Part shown: positions 24,315-38,300 of the stretch, one piece after another
Position numbering within the stretch: the first letter of the stretch is position 1
Layout of the letters: the number at the start of each line of letters is the position of its first letter
Source: Saururus chinensis
Lineage: Eukaryota; Streptophyta; Magnoliopsida; Piperales; Saururaceae
Reading direction: 5' to 3'
Assembly (NCBI GenBank): GCA_035235625.1
Contig: CP141140.1
Coordinates: 16,388,685 to 16,452,684, forward strand
Length of the DNA: 64,000 nucleotides
The notes under the pieces: model-generated
What the model saw: only the letters and a program-made list of their open reading frames with translations
Database searches by the model: none
Told to the model about the DNA's origin: nothing
Translations under genes and position numbers: made by a program

Positions 24315-24414
24315 TAGTAAATATAGACCATACATAGTTACATGGCTATATATAGTCAAATGATTTTATATACTAAGAAGAGAGTATTATACTATATACT
24401 ATACTTGTATAATA

Positions 24415-24660
24415 TTCCCTCCATCTTAAAATAATTGTCTCATTTAAATAATTAATTTATTTTGAAACAAGTGTCTTATTTGCTTAGTTATTACTCACTT
24501 TCTCCCCTTTTATGTTATTTTTTGTATATTTATTCTAAAATCCTCTTTATCAACTTTTTTTTTGTATTAATAAAAAAAAGACAATTCTCAAAATTTTTAA
24601 GTAATATAAGGTAACTTAAATATTTGATTTTTTCTAAATAGAACACTTATTTTAGAGTAT
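24415..24660. mobile_element. second type of Stowaway-like MITE
   Basis: Starts TTCCCTCCATCTTAAAATAA followed by TTGTCTCATTT, and ends with the opposed 'gaacacttattttagagtat'. It is a different subfamily from the 'taatagct' copies. The right boundary is approximate. Confidence 0.5.
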
Positions 24661-24797
24661 ACTTAAAATATTAAAGAGTAAATAATAAAAATACTCCATT
24701 AAAGAGAAAAAAAAACAAATTAACACGTGTTTTACTTTTTGACTAGTTGCCTTAGTGACATAAACCTGAGGGCGATTCAACTAATGAAGGCTAGGTG

Positions 24798-25099
24798 TAG
24801 GGATATCATCGGGTAGGGTTTTGTCAAACCTAAACTTGATGCTATTTAAGAAATCATAAACTCGACTCCGATTGAAATAGCCATTCGGGTTGAGTTTAGA
24901 AAGTTAAGCTGACACATTAAGGTCGGGTTGGGTTTTATCAAAGTACAAAAAATTGTTAAAAATATATATTTGTAACTATAGTCTAATGAGGTTGAATTGG
25001 ATCACATAAAGTCCGAACCTGACCTGAATACTATTCAAGTTGAGCCCGTTAAAGTTGGGTTTGGTTTTACCATATATACCCACTCAAGTGACATCATGT
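24798..25099. mobile_element. hAT-like MITE, 'tagggatatcatc' family
   Basis: The left end TAGGGATATCATCGGGTAGG is opposed by a right end containing CAAGTGACATCATGTA. The interior has GGGTTGGGTTT-type repeats in both orientations. A related element lies in intron 7 of TWD40-1 (35213-35583). No clean target duplication was found. Confidence 0.5.
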
Positions 25100-25166
25100 A
25101 ATAATGTTTCGTGAGGGATCCGGTTCATGTTTATTCAAATTTCGAAACCGCCTCCTTGACGTGGAG

Positions 25167-25863
25167 TAGGGTGTTCATGGACATCTATTGTCCGTATATT
25201 TGTCCGCGTTTCCATCCGTTTTTATATAGAATAGACAGTTTTTTTGGTCTGTGTTGGACACTGACAAAGTTTTTTGTTTGCATTAATAGGGAGCTACGGA
25301 CACGGACATACCCTTGTCTGTGTCTGTAGACATCCGTGTTCACCACTCTTACTTAATATTCCCTTAAATATAGTAGTAATTATTACTAATTATTAGAAAA
25401 AAATAGAATTTAGTTCATACGTAGCATCTTAGGACAGTCCTAATATGCTACATAGGAACTTGACTACTTAGAACATAAATCTAGTACTTATGTATTATGT
25501 TAGAACAGTTCTAACATGCTACATAGGTAATAGATAATTTAAAAATATAAATTCATAACTTATATAAACATGTTAGGATCATCTTAATCTTAATATACTA
25601 CATATGTATTAAATAATTTGAAAACATAAATTTAATACCTATATAATATGTTAAAATAACTTTTATATACTATAAGAGTGTTAAAAAATTTAAATTAGGA
25701 TAAAAATTTAAGTATTGAAATATTTATCCGTGTCTGTAGCGGACGAATTTAGATAAAATATAATAAGAATTAAAACAAATACAGACATAAATAAAAATTA
25801 TTCAAATAATAAACAAAAAGACAGAAACCTGTGTCCGTATCCGTTTCCGTCCGTAAACACCCA
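25167..25863. mobile_element. hAT-like MITE with 'tccgt' subterminal repeats
   Basis: Starts TAGGGTGTTCATGGACA and ends CCGTCCGTAAACACCC, which are inverted counterparts. Both ends hold several GTCCGT/ACGGAC motifs. No coding frame. Target duplication not clear. Confidence 0.55.
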
Positions 25864-26304
25864 AGGAGAATGCATGGTGAAAAGTGCAAACGGCAAAACC
25901 CCCCACGAAACTGATGTCCGGAAAGCAAACGAACGCAAGTCAGGGAAAATGATATATTTTCCCTTCCCAGTTTCCATTTTTTACAGGCATTTTAGTTTCC
26001 AAAGTCCAAACCGAATAAACGCCTCCCCCCTCAGCACCAGATCTCTCTCTCGCTCTGGACTCGAGCGAGTTAGGGAGGCCGGGGACTGGCCCTAAAATCC
26101 CTCTGCCTTGGGATCTGATTCGATCAGAATTGCCATCTTTGAATGATTATCTGCAGCTGATCTTCCCTTCTCCTGTCTGTCTGTTCGCCCTTCTGACAGC
26201 TGCGGTGGGCTGAGTTTTCGTTTTGTTCTCTCCGATTTGGCTTCATTCTTTCTTCGGCAGGACTGAGTAGCGTGGTGGAGAGCGCGCAGGGGGGAGGTGC
26301 GGCG

Positions 26305-29300
26305 ATGGAGTGGGTCACGGTTCAGCATCTGGACCTCCGCCATGTGGATCGAGGCCTTAAGCCCCTGCAGCCGCACGCCGCGGCCTTTCACCCCACTCAG
26401 GCGATTATGGCTGCTGCCATTGGGAGCTACATTATTGGTACGTTCTCTTTCCTCATTCAGATGTTGAATGTCGATTAGTTTAGTTTGTTTCATTCAGTCA
26501 GCGGTAGACAAGCTAGGTAGAGATTCTCTGGTGCTTCTCGAAAATTAGTTAGACAACCTGCAGACCAACAAATTATTTAGCTGCTGTAAGTATTTCACAT
26601 AGATTTATACAAATTGAACTGGGCATCAATGGAAAGATTTTTGAGGAAACTGGTAAGAAGGCTGATGGGAAGTTGTCAACAAGATGGTTGTGCTGGTTGC
26701 TACGTAGCTCATTTAAGCTCTTTTTTCTATTGATCCTGAAAACGTACATGTAACAGGCCGAAGCAGGAGAAGAACTGGCCGTGACAGTAGGTCATATCTC
26801 TCATGACTGATCTGGCCTAAATACGTAGCATAGGACTTTTGCTTTCGAGTACCTTTCTTTTCACTTTCATTTTCTTAAATATGCATACTATAGGGTATTT
26901 GTTTCCCACGTTGTCTTGAATTTTTCTCATACTGTTTCTCATTTCTTCTATCTAAGAAGACTCTTCTTTCCCTTCTACTATCGTGAATATTGCTCTCATG
27001 ATCCCCTTGAATATTTTACTCTTAACCGTTATAGTATTTCCCTCTAACCATTTGGCCTACGAGTAAGTTCCTTTTCGGAACATTCTCGAGGGGCAGTTAC
27101 AGATTCCATGAAATTCCTACTATGTTGGCTGGTACAGCATTCAATCAAAATGTAGCTGGTTTTTATCTTCTTATAGCTAGTCAAAGAAAGAACCGAAGAA
27201 CAGTCGGAAGTTTATTTTTATTATTATTAAGAAATTTGCTATTTTTAACCAGGCGTCTTGTAGCATATTGGTGCATGATCCTGAATTTAAGTCACCTACA
27301 AAGCCATGGAAAGAGAAATACGTCTTTCATGCTATTCTTTAGGTGGAATTCGTTTATTTTGAATGTCATCAATAACTAACTTGATTCCGCATGGATATTA
27401 TTTGTTTAGAAAGATTTAGAGATGCCAAGTTGGTGGAAGCGTCTTTTAGACCAAACAGCTGTAGTCACTAATTACCAGTCCACATCTGGGAGGATTTACC
27501 TTCTTAGGAACATGTATGAAGTTAAGTTTTAAGCAAGTTGTTGATCGAGCTGTTACTGTACTAAGAAGGTGGCAGGGGCACATCACCTGATGATTTTTAA
27601 TTAGTCACTTTAGTGACATGAAACCTGAAGTTTTTATATTTTATCATTGTCTGAAGTTTTATTTCTTCCTTTGAATAGAATACATTGTGAAAAGTATCTT
27701 GTTTATGACACTCTGATTATTTATTAAAAGTGTTTTGGTGCCTGGAAACACCTGTCAAAAACAATTTATTGTCTGAGTGGTGATCTTCCAAAGGAATTTT
27801 ACCAGTCACTGGGGAAGTAGCTATAGGTGCCTACATAGGCAGATGAGACAATGAGCTACAAAATGTAAAATGATCTGGGGTATGATTTCAATCTGGAGTG
27901 CCATGGTTTTCTCAAATCTTTTACAGTTATTATCCGTATAGAAATTTCAATTAATTAATGGGCGGCTGACAATAATCTTCCCTCGTATGAAGGCTGTAAA
28001 TGGAGTCTACGCATTGGTAAAAATTGTCTATTAGATTGCTACGCACAAGGTTTCAATAGGAGCTAGGCACCAGTTAAATGTAGGAGTTTCAGTAGGGCCA
28101 TGGAAAAACCTGCCTACTTGTTAGAAGTGGTTTAAAATTTTCTCCCAAAAAGCGCCACAAAAGGATGATAGGCCATATGCATTAACGTATATTATATCTC
28201 AATTCTTCAATCAAAGTATTTGATGCTCAAGAATGCAAAGTATCAACATTTTTATGCCCTAAACATGTTTTAGGGACATTCAAGTTTAAATTTACTTTAG
28301 TAATAGAGATAATGGACATTAAATTCTAAATTGTGGATGTTCAACAAACTTTATAATGCAAGAGACATGCCAACTTCAATTTTTATTAATTATGGTGCTG
28401 CCATCAGCCCGTTATGACTTGTTCCTAGTGGCATCAAACTCATTGCATGAAGGAAACTTACATTACCAAATGGATAAAATACCATAATCTTGGCTTATGA
28501 AAAACAGGATTTTTTCAAGAAGTAACCGTGATTGCATTAACTATGTTAGGAACCACTTATTGTAAAAGCTTAAACTGTGTAGGAACTAACACCTACACAG
28601 TGTTAGGAACCATTTAACATTGTCATCTACATGCAAGCACACAGCTGGGCGTACACATACACAGAACACTGCGTCTGAACTTAAAACTTATGGCTATGAT
28701 ACCATGTTAAGAACCAGTTCTGCTAAAAGCTTAATCTTCAGGGAAGGACAAAATTTTGACATAAACAATGCTTATACTCCTGTTCATGTGTAGGCTCACT
28801 TACTCTCTGCGTGTGAACACAATCATTAAGGATACATTCTAAGAAATTTTGGTTGTGTAGGGGAACGGACCAAGAACCTCTTGCTCTCATACCAAGTCAA
28901 TTATTTTGCCTAATAGCTTAAGTTTTTAGTGAGGGGACTAACTATGTATACTAATCTCTATGCTCACAACAGAAAACACTGCTTTCCCCAGGATTGGAGC
29001 CCTCAAAACTTTTGGCTTCAATATAATGTTAGGATCTACATCTTGATTGACTAATGGTTGTGAAAATGAGTGCCCATCATCTTTTGATTTGTTAAATAAG
29101 TTAATGCTATTACTTGACTTAGAAGTATGTAGGTTTCAAGATTTAGATATTTTTAAGTCTTTCCAGTAACTGTATTTTGGAAATCACAAATTTAATTCTG
29201 CATTTTTGCGCTGTTGAATTTTCAGAACTGGAACATCCGTTTGTTTAAAACAGCACAAAAACGTCAAGCCTGTTTTATAGATTCGTTTATCCATAGTAGA

Positions 29301-32300
29301 ACTCTCCTTTTATTGGGTAGATGTAAAGAATGTCTTTTGAGTGGTTAAGTGAGAGATTTAAACACAGGTTTAAATGTGGGTGCTAAGCGTTCTTCCACTG
29401 TACTAAAAAGTTTAATGAATTATGGATGGGTTAACTCCACATAACCAAGATAGGATTCCATGTTGTATGCTTTTTGCAGATGATGTAGTTTGATGAGACT
29501 CAATTAGAGTTTGTAAATGCAAAGCTAGAAATGTGGAGGGAAACCTTGGAAACAAAAGCGCTTTAGAATAAGTATAATTAAGATGGAGTATATGGGATTC
29601 AACTTTAGGTAAGGTAGAACCATGATTGGACCCCTAGTTGAAATAGATGGGTAAGAAAAACAAAGATGTGAGAAATTCCACTATATGGACTCCATTATCC
29701 ATGAAGGGGGAGATCTAGATGGTGGTGAAGTGCTTAGGACAAATGCTGGGAGGGGGGGGGGGGGGCAAAGTGGAGAGTTGCATTAGGAGCATTGTGTGAT
29801 AGTTGATAGGTTTGTCCAAATAGGCTTGTAGGAAATTTTTTTAGGACAATAGTTAGATCACCAATACTCTATGGAGCAGAGCGTTGTGCCCCAAAGAAAT
29901 GTCATAAAGATAAATTAAATCTAGCAGAATTGAAGATGCTAAGGTGGATGTGTGGGATAAGTGGCAACTCGGAGAGGCCCGATTAGAAATGAATATATTT
30001 GCGTGAACTAACATAGCAACTTAGAGAGTGTAGGTTGCATTGGTATGGGCATATACAACCAATGGATGCGCTACTTCAGTAAAAAGGTTGGAGGGGATAT
30101 AATGTAAGTAGAAAGGCCAAAAGAGAAGGAGAGAGACCTGAGAAAAATTGGATGGAGATGATAATATATGATATAACATGCTATCTTTTTCAATAGAGGT
30201 GACACAAAACATGCTAGAGCTGAGGTATAAGATCCTTGCCGCAGACCTCAAATTGTTGGGAAAAGGTGCTTCTTGATGTTGTTATGATTATGGTTAAGTA
30301 GTAGATCTAAACATGGGTCTTAAATATGGCTGCTAAGCATTTTTCCACTATGCCAAAGATATAAATCAATTGTCTTTTGCCATTTTATGTGTTTTTTTAA
30401 CCTAGTCATTGCATCTGCAGATGTCAGAGACAATATATTTGTCTTTTGTTGTATGTTAATTCTGGCTCGTTTAAATTTTCTCACATCTGATTGAATTTAA
30501 TCTCTTGCTGTGCAGAATTTGATGCGCTTAATGGCAGCAAAATTTCTTCCATAAATATTGGAGCACCAGTTGTTCGTATGGCTTATAGCCCTACCAGTGG
30601 GCACTCTGTGATTGCTGTTCTTGAAGTTGGTCCCCATTCTGAGACTTATGATTTATAGTAGTTCTTATGTTTCTGGACAAATTTAGTGTCGGCGCTTGTT
30701 GTCTCATCACAGATTGTTGGTTTGCTTGATTTACGGGTAGAAAGACATTGTTTCATTGGATGATATTGTAGAAAAAATTGCTTGGAACTGCACGAGAAAT
30801 CAATCTGAACATGCATCTTGCACCAGATTATAGGTCATGTCTTGTATTGGGGAATTAGAATTTTCTAGGAGTAATAATTTTTGACTCTTGCAATAAATAC
30901 ACTTTGACAATCTCTATACAGGGCCAAATTTCCTTATACTATTTGAAAGTGGAAGATACTTTTGGAAATAATCAGGGAGAAATTTTATTGGCCTCTCACA
31001 AAAATGCTTTTTGTTTGTGTGGATAATTTGTATCTGTTTTCTGCCTCACAGTGCGAATATAGAAAAAATTAATTTGGGCGTAAAAAATATTGACTTATCA
31101 ATTTGTTGAAATTGGCATTTTGATTGTTCTTCTTTCCACTCATGGTAAAGAGGAGAGCTTTGCAGTTGAAATGTTGAAGATATATTTGTGACGAAATATA
31201 ATATCCTTGAAATACTTTTGGACTATTGTTTTATATATATAGGTGAACAAATTTCATATCCTTGATTGGGTACAAAAGGACTAATTTTGAGAGATTTTTA
31301 GTATGACTTTACTGAAAGTTTCTTTTGCTGCTACGTGGTTTGCTCTACAATAAAGATCAAAATTATTATGCAGAGAACTTTGCTGCATGTCTTTTTGCCT
31401 TTTTTATTACTTATAGATTCTTCTATTCTCATATCGCAAGTCAATGTTGATTTTTTGTTTTTAAATGAGTCTGTTTTTATTTGTATGCCTATCATGAAGT
31501 TGTAGCAGTTTCTCTTCTCTGTTGCGATGGTCATTGTAATCAGCTACTGTTTCTTTTTCCTTTTAAATTTTAGGATTGTACAATTCGCTCGTGTGATTTT
31601 GACACTGAGCAGACATCTGTGCTACATTCACCTGAAAAGAGGAGTGACCATATATCGTCAGATGCAGAAGTTCATCTTGCGCTGACTCCTTTGCAACCTG
31701 TTGTCTTTTTTGGTTTCCATCGTAGAATGAGTGTGACAGGTTCATTTTTTAGAAATTTTTTAATGATTTGTGCTGTTCCAATTGTGGCCACATCTGAATT
31801 TTGACTTGTTACATTGGCTGCATGCAGTTGTTGGGACAGTTGAAGGTGGAAGAGCACCTACAAAAATAAAAACCGACCTTAAGAAGCCCATAGTGAATCT
31901 TGCATGTCACCCACGTCTTCCTGTCCTGGTAACATAATACAACTTTGGTTGTCCTTTTTTTCCTATTCATTTGTGTCTTCCTATTTTTCTTTTCATGGAT
32001 CATGAGTTTCAGCATAGTACAATATGGGTTGTTAGTATCACATACAAATATGATAAGTCCTTGTTCCTGGTTTCAGTATGTTGCTTATGCTGATGGCTTG
32101 ATTCGAGCATACAACATTCAGAGTTATGCTGTTCTATATACACTGCAACGTAAGATCAGCTTAGCTATACAATGTTTAATATGTGATCACCTATGTCATA
32201 ATATCCTTTTGAACATTTTTATATATTGACAGCTGGGATTTTACCTGTACTCTCTCTTTCCCCCCTTTCCCCCCTTGAATATTATACTTGCAGTTGATAA

Positions 32301-35300
32301 TACAATTAAGCTCATTGGTGCTGGGGCTTTTGCCTTTCATCCAACCTTGGAGTGGTTTTTTGTTGGTGATAGAAGAGGTACACTTTTGGCCTGGGATGTA
32401 TCAACTGAGAGACCAAATATGATTGGAATGTAAGTTTCATTTTGAACTCTTTTGGTGTTTGCTTTCTTCTTTAATTGGGACTTCCGATGAGAAATTTTCT
32501 TACATTCAAACTGGATAGTTGAAATGTCTCTGCTAGTGACATGCTACATTTACACTAAAAGCTTTTTGTTACTAAATGAGAATGAAATGCATGAGGAGAA
32601 GGATTAAAGTGGAAACAGCTACGTGAATGACAATTTAGGAGTAGCCGTAATTGATGAAATTAAAAAAGTTTTAGGGGCTCTATTAATTGATAAAGTTGTC
32701 ATCAAATTCATTTATAAGAATATAGAAAAATGCTACGGAACTGGTTGCACCTGTATGTCTAAATAAATCTCAGGTAAGATAATTTATGATACTTTTGATG
32801 ATTAGTGATGGCCACTAATCTGCCTCTGGCAGCCAGCAGGTTAAGGCAGTTGCTTCATTATGCAGCATGAAGTTAGTAGTTGCTTTGTTTCATGGTATCT
32901 CTTATATGTTGTACCGCGTAGGTGGGAGTTGGTTTATCCACTGTTTGTGCGTCTGCTGTTATCAGATGTAGTTTTTGCGTTATATTTCTCTTACTACTGA
33001 GGTGGGAGTCAGTTTGTCTACTGTTTGTGTGTCTGCTGTTATCAGATGTAGTTTGTGCATTGTATTTTCCAAACAGAATAGAATTAACATTATGTTCTTC
33101 TGAATCCTTGCATTTGATGCTTGGTAATTGCATTTTTTATCAAACAATATTTTGTTATCATACTTGCCTTTTTCTGTTTGTAAATAACATTCATGATGTG
33201 GACAGTGAATGACAGCAGACTGTAAACAGAAATGGGTTATAGATTTAGGTACAGTGGTCTATAAATATCTTATAGTTCATTTGCAATTAAAGCACCTTTC
33301 TTGAGGCTATGTTTATATGCCATTTATGTCAATTAAAGTTCAAAGGAAAGTAAATGTATATTTGCTGTATGAATTCTGAATATAACTAAGTGCCGTGCAG
33401 TTTGTTTATTTAACAATTTTTGCACATACTGCAATTTCCTTTTCTTTTTTTGTTTTGTTAATATCTCATGTTGATTAAATATTTTCCTGTTGGTTAAATT
33501 TTTCATGATTTTACTTTTTGTCTCATTTTCAGCACACAGGTGGGATCCCAGCCAATTACATGTCTTTCTTGGATACCTTTGCTTCATGTTCTTGTCACTG
33601 TTTCAAAGGATGGGGTTCTTCAAGCCTGGAAAACGCGTGTGTCTACTAATTCAAATAGGCAGCCTATGCAAGCAAATTTTTTTGAGCCTGCTGGTTAGCT
33701 GACACTTATCTTTCTTTCAGTGATTTTACATGCATCTATATTTCCCCACTCCTCACATGTGCAGAGTGACAATTTCGAGTGAGATGACTGATACTCAACT
33801 TTACAACAGAAGCTTGCAATCTGGTGTCTCTGTTGCAGTAGTTTTGTGCCTGTATGACCTTTGAGTTGTCATTAATTTGTGGCTACTTGGCCAAGGGAAT
33901 GGAAGAGTCTTCAATAGTGCATCATTTTTACCTCACTTTTATGTGTGATATGATAGAATAACAAAAACTAGGGTTTTTGAGGAGGAGAATAATGTCTGTT
34001 ACTAGAGAATAACGTAAAAGACAATTTGTATGAGTTTAGCTATCAAGCCTCTTATAGAAGAGGAAGCCGCAAATAAGAGACAATTTGTATGTAATAAGAG
34101 ACAATAATACCCTTGCTTGAGTGAAGGATAAACCTAGAGGTGGCAAAGGGCTGGGTTGGGCCTGGCCTGGCCCCCGGTCCTTCGGAAGACCACATGCCGA
34201 TCCTCATCTCCAAAGGGAGGCCCGGCACGGCCCTAGGGCCTGATGTGCTGGGCCAGCTCTTAGGCCCGCCCAATTGTTTTTTTTTAAATATTTGCCTATG
34301 TTGCGTTATGGACCATGCCCATAAGGCTGCCAAGGCTGATCAACGGTTGTAAAGCCAATCAATCAGCATACAGGCCCGAGGGCCGGGCCTGCGGGTCTCC
34401 ACCAGGCCAGGTCCATTTAGACCCAGGGATTTAAACCCTGCGCCCAGCCCTTTGCCACCTCTAGATAAACCAATAGAAAAATAAGCTTAAACTGAATAGA
34501 TTAAACTACCCCTTATTAATACAAACACACTACTAAACACAAACAAATAATGCGAGCAATACTACTCTAACATGATATTCCCCTTGCAATCTTATTACTT
34601 GAACAACTAAACAATTAAATGAAGTTGGGAGTTCAAGTATGTAGATTTATTTGGATCCATTCCAGTTTGATTTGAAAATGTGGGCTATGGATAATTGAAT
34701 GATGAGAATCTGGGTTTTAGGTTAGGGTGTCAGGTTGGCTCAAATCTATAGGTTAACTTTTATTTTGGGCTTGAACCAATTTTAGGTTTTAGTTAGAGGA
34801 AAGGGACTTGAGGGATATATATAAGAAGAGAGTTGGCTGTAGGGTTTAACAGGTGGTGATCTAAAGCAGGAACTAAGAGCTGTTATTTGTGGTTGTTTTG
34901 GTAAAAGAAGATAATGTGTTTTAAAGAGAGGATGAACAAAGGAAGAACACAGAAAAGAGATGAAAAGACTGGAAGAAGAAGGTTCTCAGAAAGAGAAGAG
35001 GAAGAAAATTGAAGCAGCAGAGAGGAGAGAGGGAAGGAGTGTTAAAGGGAGAGTGATCATAAGAAATGGCGAGATGGGAGTTGAAGAAGGGGAAAGAGAT
35101 GAAGTGGAAATGCAGACAAAAGGAGGAAGAAATAACATTAAGAAGATGAAGAATTAAGATGATGATGGGAAAAGAGAGAGAGTGGATAAAGCATAAATAA
35201 GAGTGAAGTGCGTAGGGATGCCATGCAGGTCGAGTATATGGGAAAACCCTACCCGATTCGACCCTAATAGGTCGGGTTTGGGTTTCTAAATTGAACTGAA

Positions 35301-38300
35301 AGAACTCTTCGGGTTGGGTGGGCAATCCAACCTGAAAAATTTAAAATTTTATTTTTTTCTTTGAATTTTGATATTAGCTATTAATTTTTTTTTTGATGGG
35401 TAAGAGATAAAATCAAATAATTATTTAAAATTTTGTTTTATTTCATGATTATGTTTTTTTAATTCTAAATAGGTTGGGTTCAGGTTTGACATATTCAGGT
35501 CGGGTCATGTTTGGATTACCATTTCTTAAATGGTAACATGTTTAGGTTTGGCAAAACCCGACCTGAACCCGACGACATCACTAAAAATGTGGGACAAAAT
35601 AGTGTAGAAACTCTCTTTATGCATCAACATTGTAAGAGTATATTTTCTCATATCTTTGTGTTTGGTTGTCTTTAGTAGCGTAGTTCTATGTATAAGGGGT
35701 AGATTAATCTTTCATTGTTATTCTTATTATATAAGTGGTCACCCCTTCATTTAAGTGATGGCAATAGTGTCTTTTTCTTTAATTGGCAACCCTGAGACTA
35801 CTTAGAGGCTGTCTGATCCATTTTTCTTCATTAATTCAATTCAAGGGAAGCTCTTTCTTCTCTCCTAAAAACCTAGTCTTCAATGATTCTATCAAACATT
35901 AAACTCCTGTGCCCAATGGGGCCATGCTGATTAATTACTCTCAATTAGTCTAAATTCTTAATCTAGCTATGATTTCTAATGTAGCTCTCCACTGAAAGTC
36001 ACACTTCCCTGCAAACTATGATTTCATTGCTCCAATAAACCATACATAAGCCACTCTCCAACCATTCAAAATTACACGAAACAGAAATATCTCACTTATA
36101 AGCTATGAATTGCCCTTAGATCCAAAATTATGGAAATACCCTTGTGCTAAGATTGTTTACTACAAAGGCCCCCATGTAAATCGTACATTTTTCATTCCCC
36201 TGTTATGGTGGTGATGAGTAATATTAATGGGTGCTTTCATTACTGAACTGCAAGAAATATCTCTCTATCTCTCTCTATGTGTGTGTGTGTGTTTTCTAAT
36301 TACACAGCTAGAGAAGATGCATGTTTTTTTATTAAAAAAGTACCTGTGACTTCTTTAAATTTGCAGAAGCATAATGTCTTTAGTATTCTCTCTATTTATC
36401 CTATTTTTTGTAGAAATATGGTGGCTTTGTTATTTTTCTAATTTATGCTAGTTAAACTTTCAAGGTGCTAATTGAGAGCTTGAGAGTTGTATTGAACAAG
36501 AAGATGAATAAATGTTATAGCAAGTTTTGGTTTTCCTCTTTCCTTCTGGAAAAATTTTCTATAAGGAGCTCTGTTCACTAATGTTACTTCCCATTTCGTG
36601 GTTTATCTGTTGATTTGACAGCAATTGAATCAATAGATATCACCAGCATATTATCTCTGCAGGATGGAGAAGCTGTGTATCCCTTACCAAAAATAAGAAG
36701 TTTTATAGCTCACTCAAAACTAAATTTGGCTGCGTTGATATTTGCAGTTAAGTCAGTAGTATTTTTGTTATGAAGCTTGGAATTGCTTTAGTGATGTATA
36801 TATTTGTTATAAAATTTAAATAAAAATCTGGTTTGTTTGACGCAGAATCTGCTAGGAGACAGATCAAATAACAGAGCAGCATACACAAGAGAAGGAAGAA
36901 AACAGCTATTTACTGTTCTACAAAATGCTAGAGGATCCACAGGTACCTTTGCTGTATATCTTGTCATTAAGAGGAAACACATTATTTTTTCAAGAGTGCT
37001 TATGCAGCAAACATTGATGGCTCTGCATTTCATTTCCATTCTAAAAATGAAATGTTACACTTGAACTGGAAGTTCCTGCTTGGTATTGTCACGAGTTGCT
37101 TTTACTTTAATGTTCACGACTTGGGATTGCCTATCATCTTTTGGCTCATACTCTATGGTACTCTTTTTTTGAAATAAGTAATTGTTCTCTGTTGTTTTTG
37201 GGTAAATGTTCCCACATCTTTTTCAAGCAAGGTTTGTGCAGGATTTCAGCTAAAAAATGCCTGACTCTTTTAAAATGATTTGATTGTTTTATCTTAATTT
37301 TTACTTTCCTTGCAGCTGCAATTTTGAAGGAAAAACTCTCAGCTTTAGGTTCATCCGGAATTTTAGCTGATCATCAATTTCAAACACAACTGCAAGAACA
37401 TCACTCAAAGGGGTGAGGTGCAATGGCCATTATTTCTTCATTGTTTTACCATAATACAAAAACAAGCCAATTTCTTTCTTTCTTTCTTTCTGTCTGTCTT
37501 TTTTTTAAAAAAAAATGAAGCAGAGGATTGTGCACCATGTAATATTGTGTTCAATCTTTTTAGCTAATGAGGAGCATTTATAAACAACCGCTAACTGTTT
37601 GCTGTCTTGTGCTTATACATCTATTTTGTATGATCTTGTAAAATAATGTCTTTCTGTTATCTGTTTGAGCATTACTGTCAAGCTGTTCATAGCAGTAGTT
37701 AAACATCTTGTACCCTTTAGCGGTATTATAATTTCCTCTTTCTTTAGTGACAAGCTGGTTTCTTTTCTGCTATCAGTCCAAGTCAGCTCACGATGTCAGA
37801 TATTGCTCGGAAGGCTTTTCTTAACAGTGTATGTCTTTTGATTCTTGCTGATGAAATACTGAATGAGAATACTCGATTTCCATCATTCTTCTTTACTGAT
37901 TATTCATGAAGCTGATGAAGATTATAAGTATTTGCTTGTTTGCTCTCTTTACTAATTTCTGTGAATATGCTTCAAAAAACTCAAATCTTAAATTTCTCAT
38001 TTTGTTAGATTGAATAAATGAGTCCTAGAATTTCAATGAATCAATGATGGAAATCAGTAAAGGATGTGGGGTAAATAATTTAACTCTTGGTTTGGCAAAT
38101 GATACAGTTGGATTTACACAATAGAGTCAATGTTGCCAAACCCTAATAGTTGAAATATTTTGACGATAATGATGAAACCTGTAAGATTCTTAAAAAACAA
38201 CCATTTTTAAAGGATTATAACTTCATAAGATTTCTAGTGTCAACTTTACTTCAATTTTTGATGTGCAATGTGGTCTTCCTGGCTCCATCATATATGGGAT

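Larger units (their letters stand above)
21663..26304. other. intergenic region upstream of TWD40-1
   Basis: Repeat-rich spacer holding a degraded piece of 'gctcgaac'-type hAT sequence (about 22470-22620), a purine-rich GAGA tract (22780-22965), two Stowaway-type MITEs, and two hAT-like MITEs (24798-25099 and 25167-25863). The last few hundred bases are the promoter and 5' leader of TWD40-1, with a CT-rich stretch (GATCTCTCTCTCGCTCT) near 26040. A 129-codon frame at 23061-23450 shows no domain, and I do not call it a gene. Confidence 0.5.
26438..30515 (+). other. TWD40-1 intron 1 (4.1 kb)
   Basis: Donor G|GTACGT and acceptor TGTGCAG|AA, phase 1. The intron contains an RTE-type LINE fragment (about 29430-30290) flanked by imperfect direct repeats. 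A 27122-27379 frame beginning MLAGTAFNQNV is open but unrecognised. Confidence 0.85.

Noticed and set aside
26940-27390. Possible organellar insertion in intron 1
   Set aside because: Fragments such as FYYREYCSHDPLEYFTL and LAGTAFNQNVAGF looked organelle-like, but I could not match them to any specific plastid or mitochondrial gene.
32921-33068. CRISPR-like repeats
   Set aside because: Only two adjacent copies without spacers; an ordinary intronic tandem duplication in a plant genome.
34921-35325. 134-codon minus-strand frame in TWD40-1 intron 7
   Set aside because: Ser/Phe/Leu-rich translation of a GA tract; it also runs into a MITE end.
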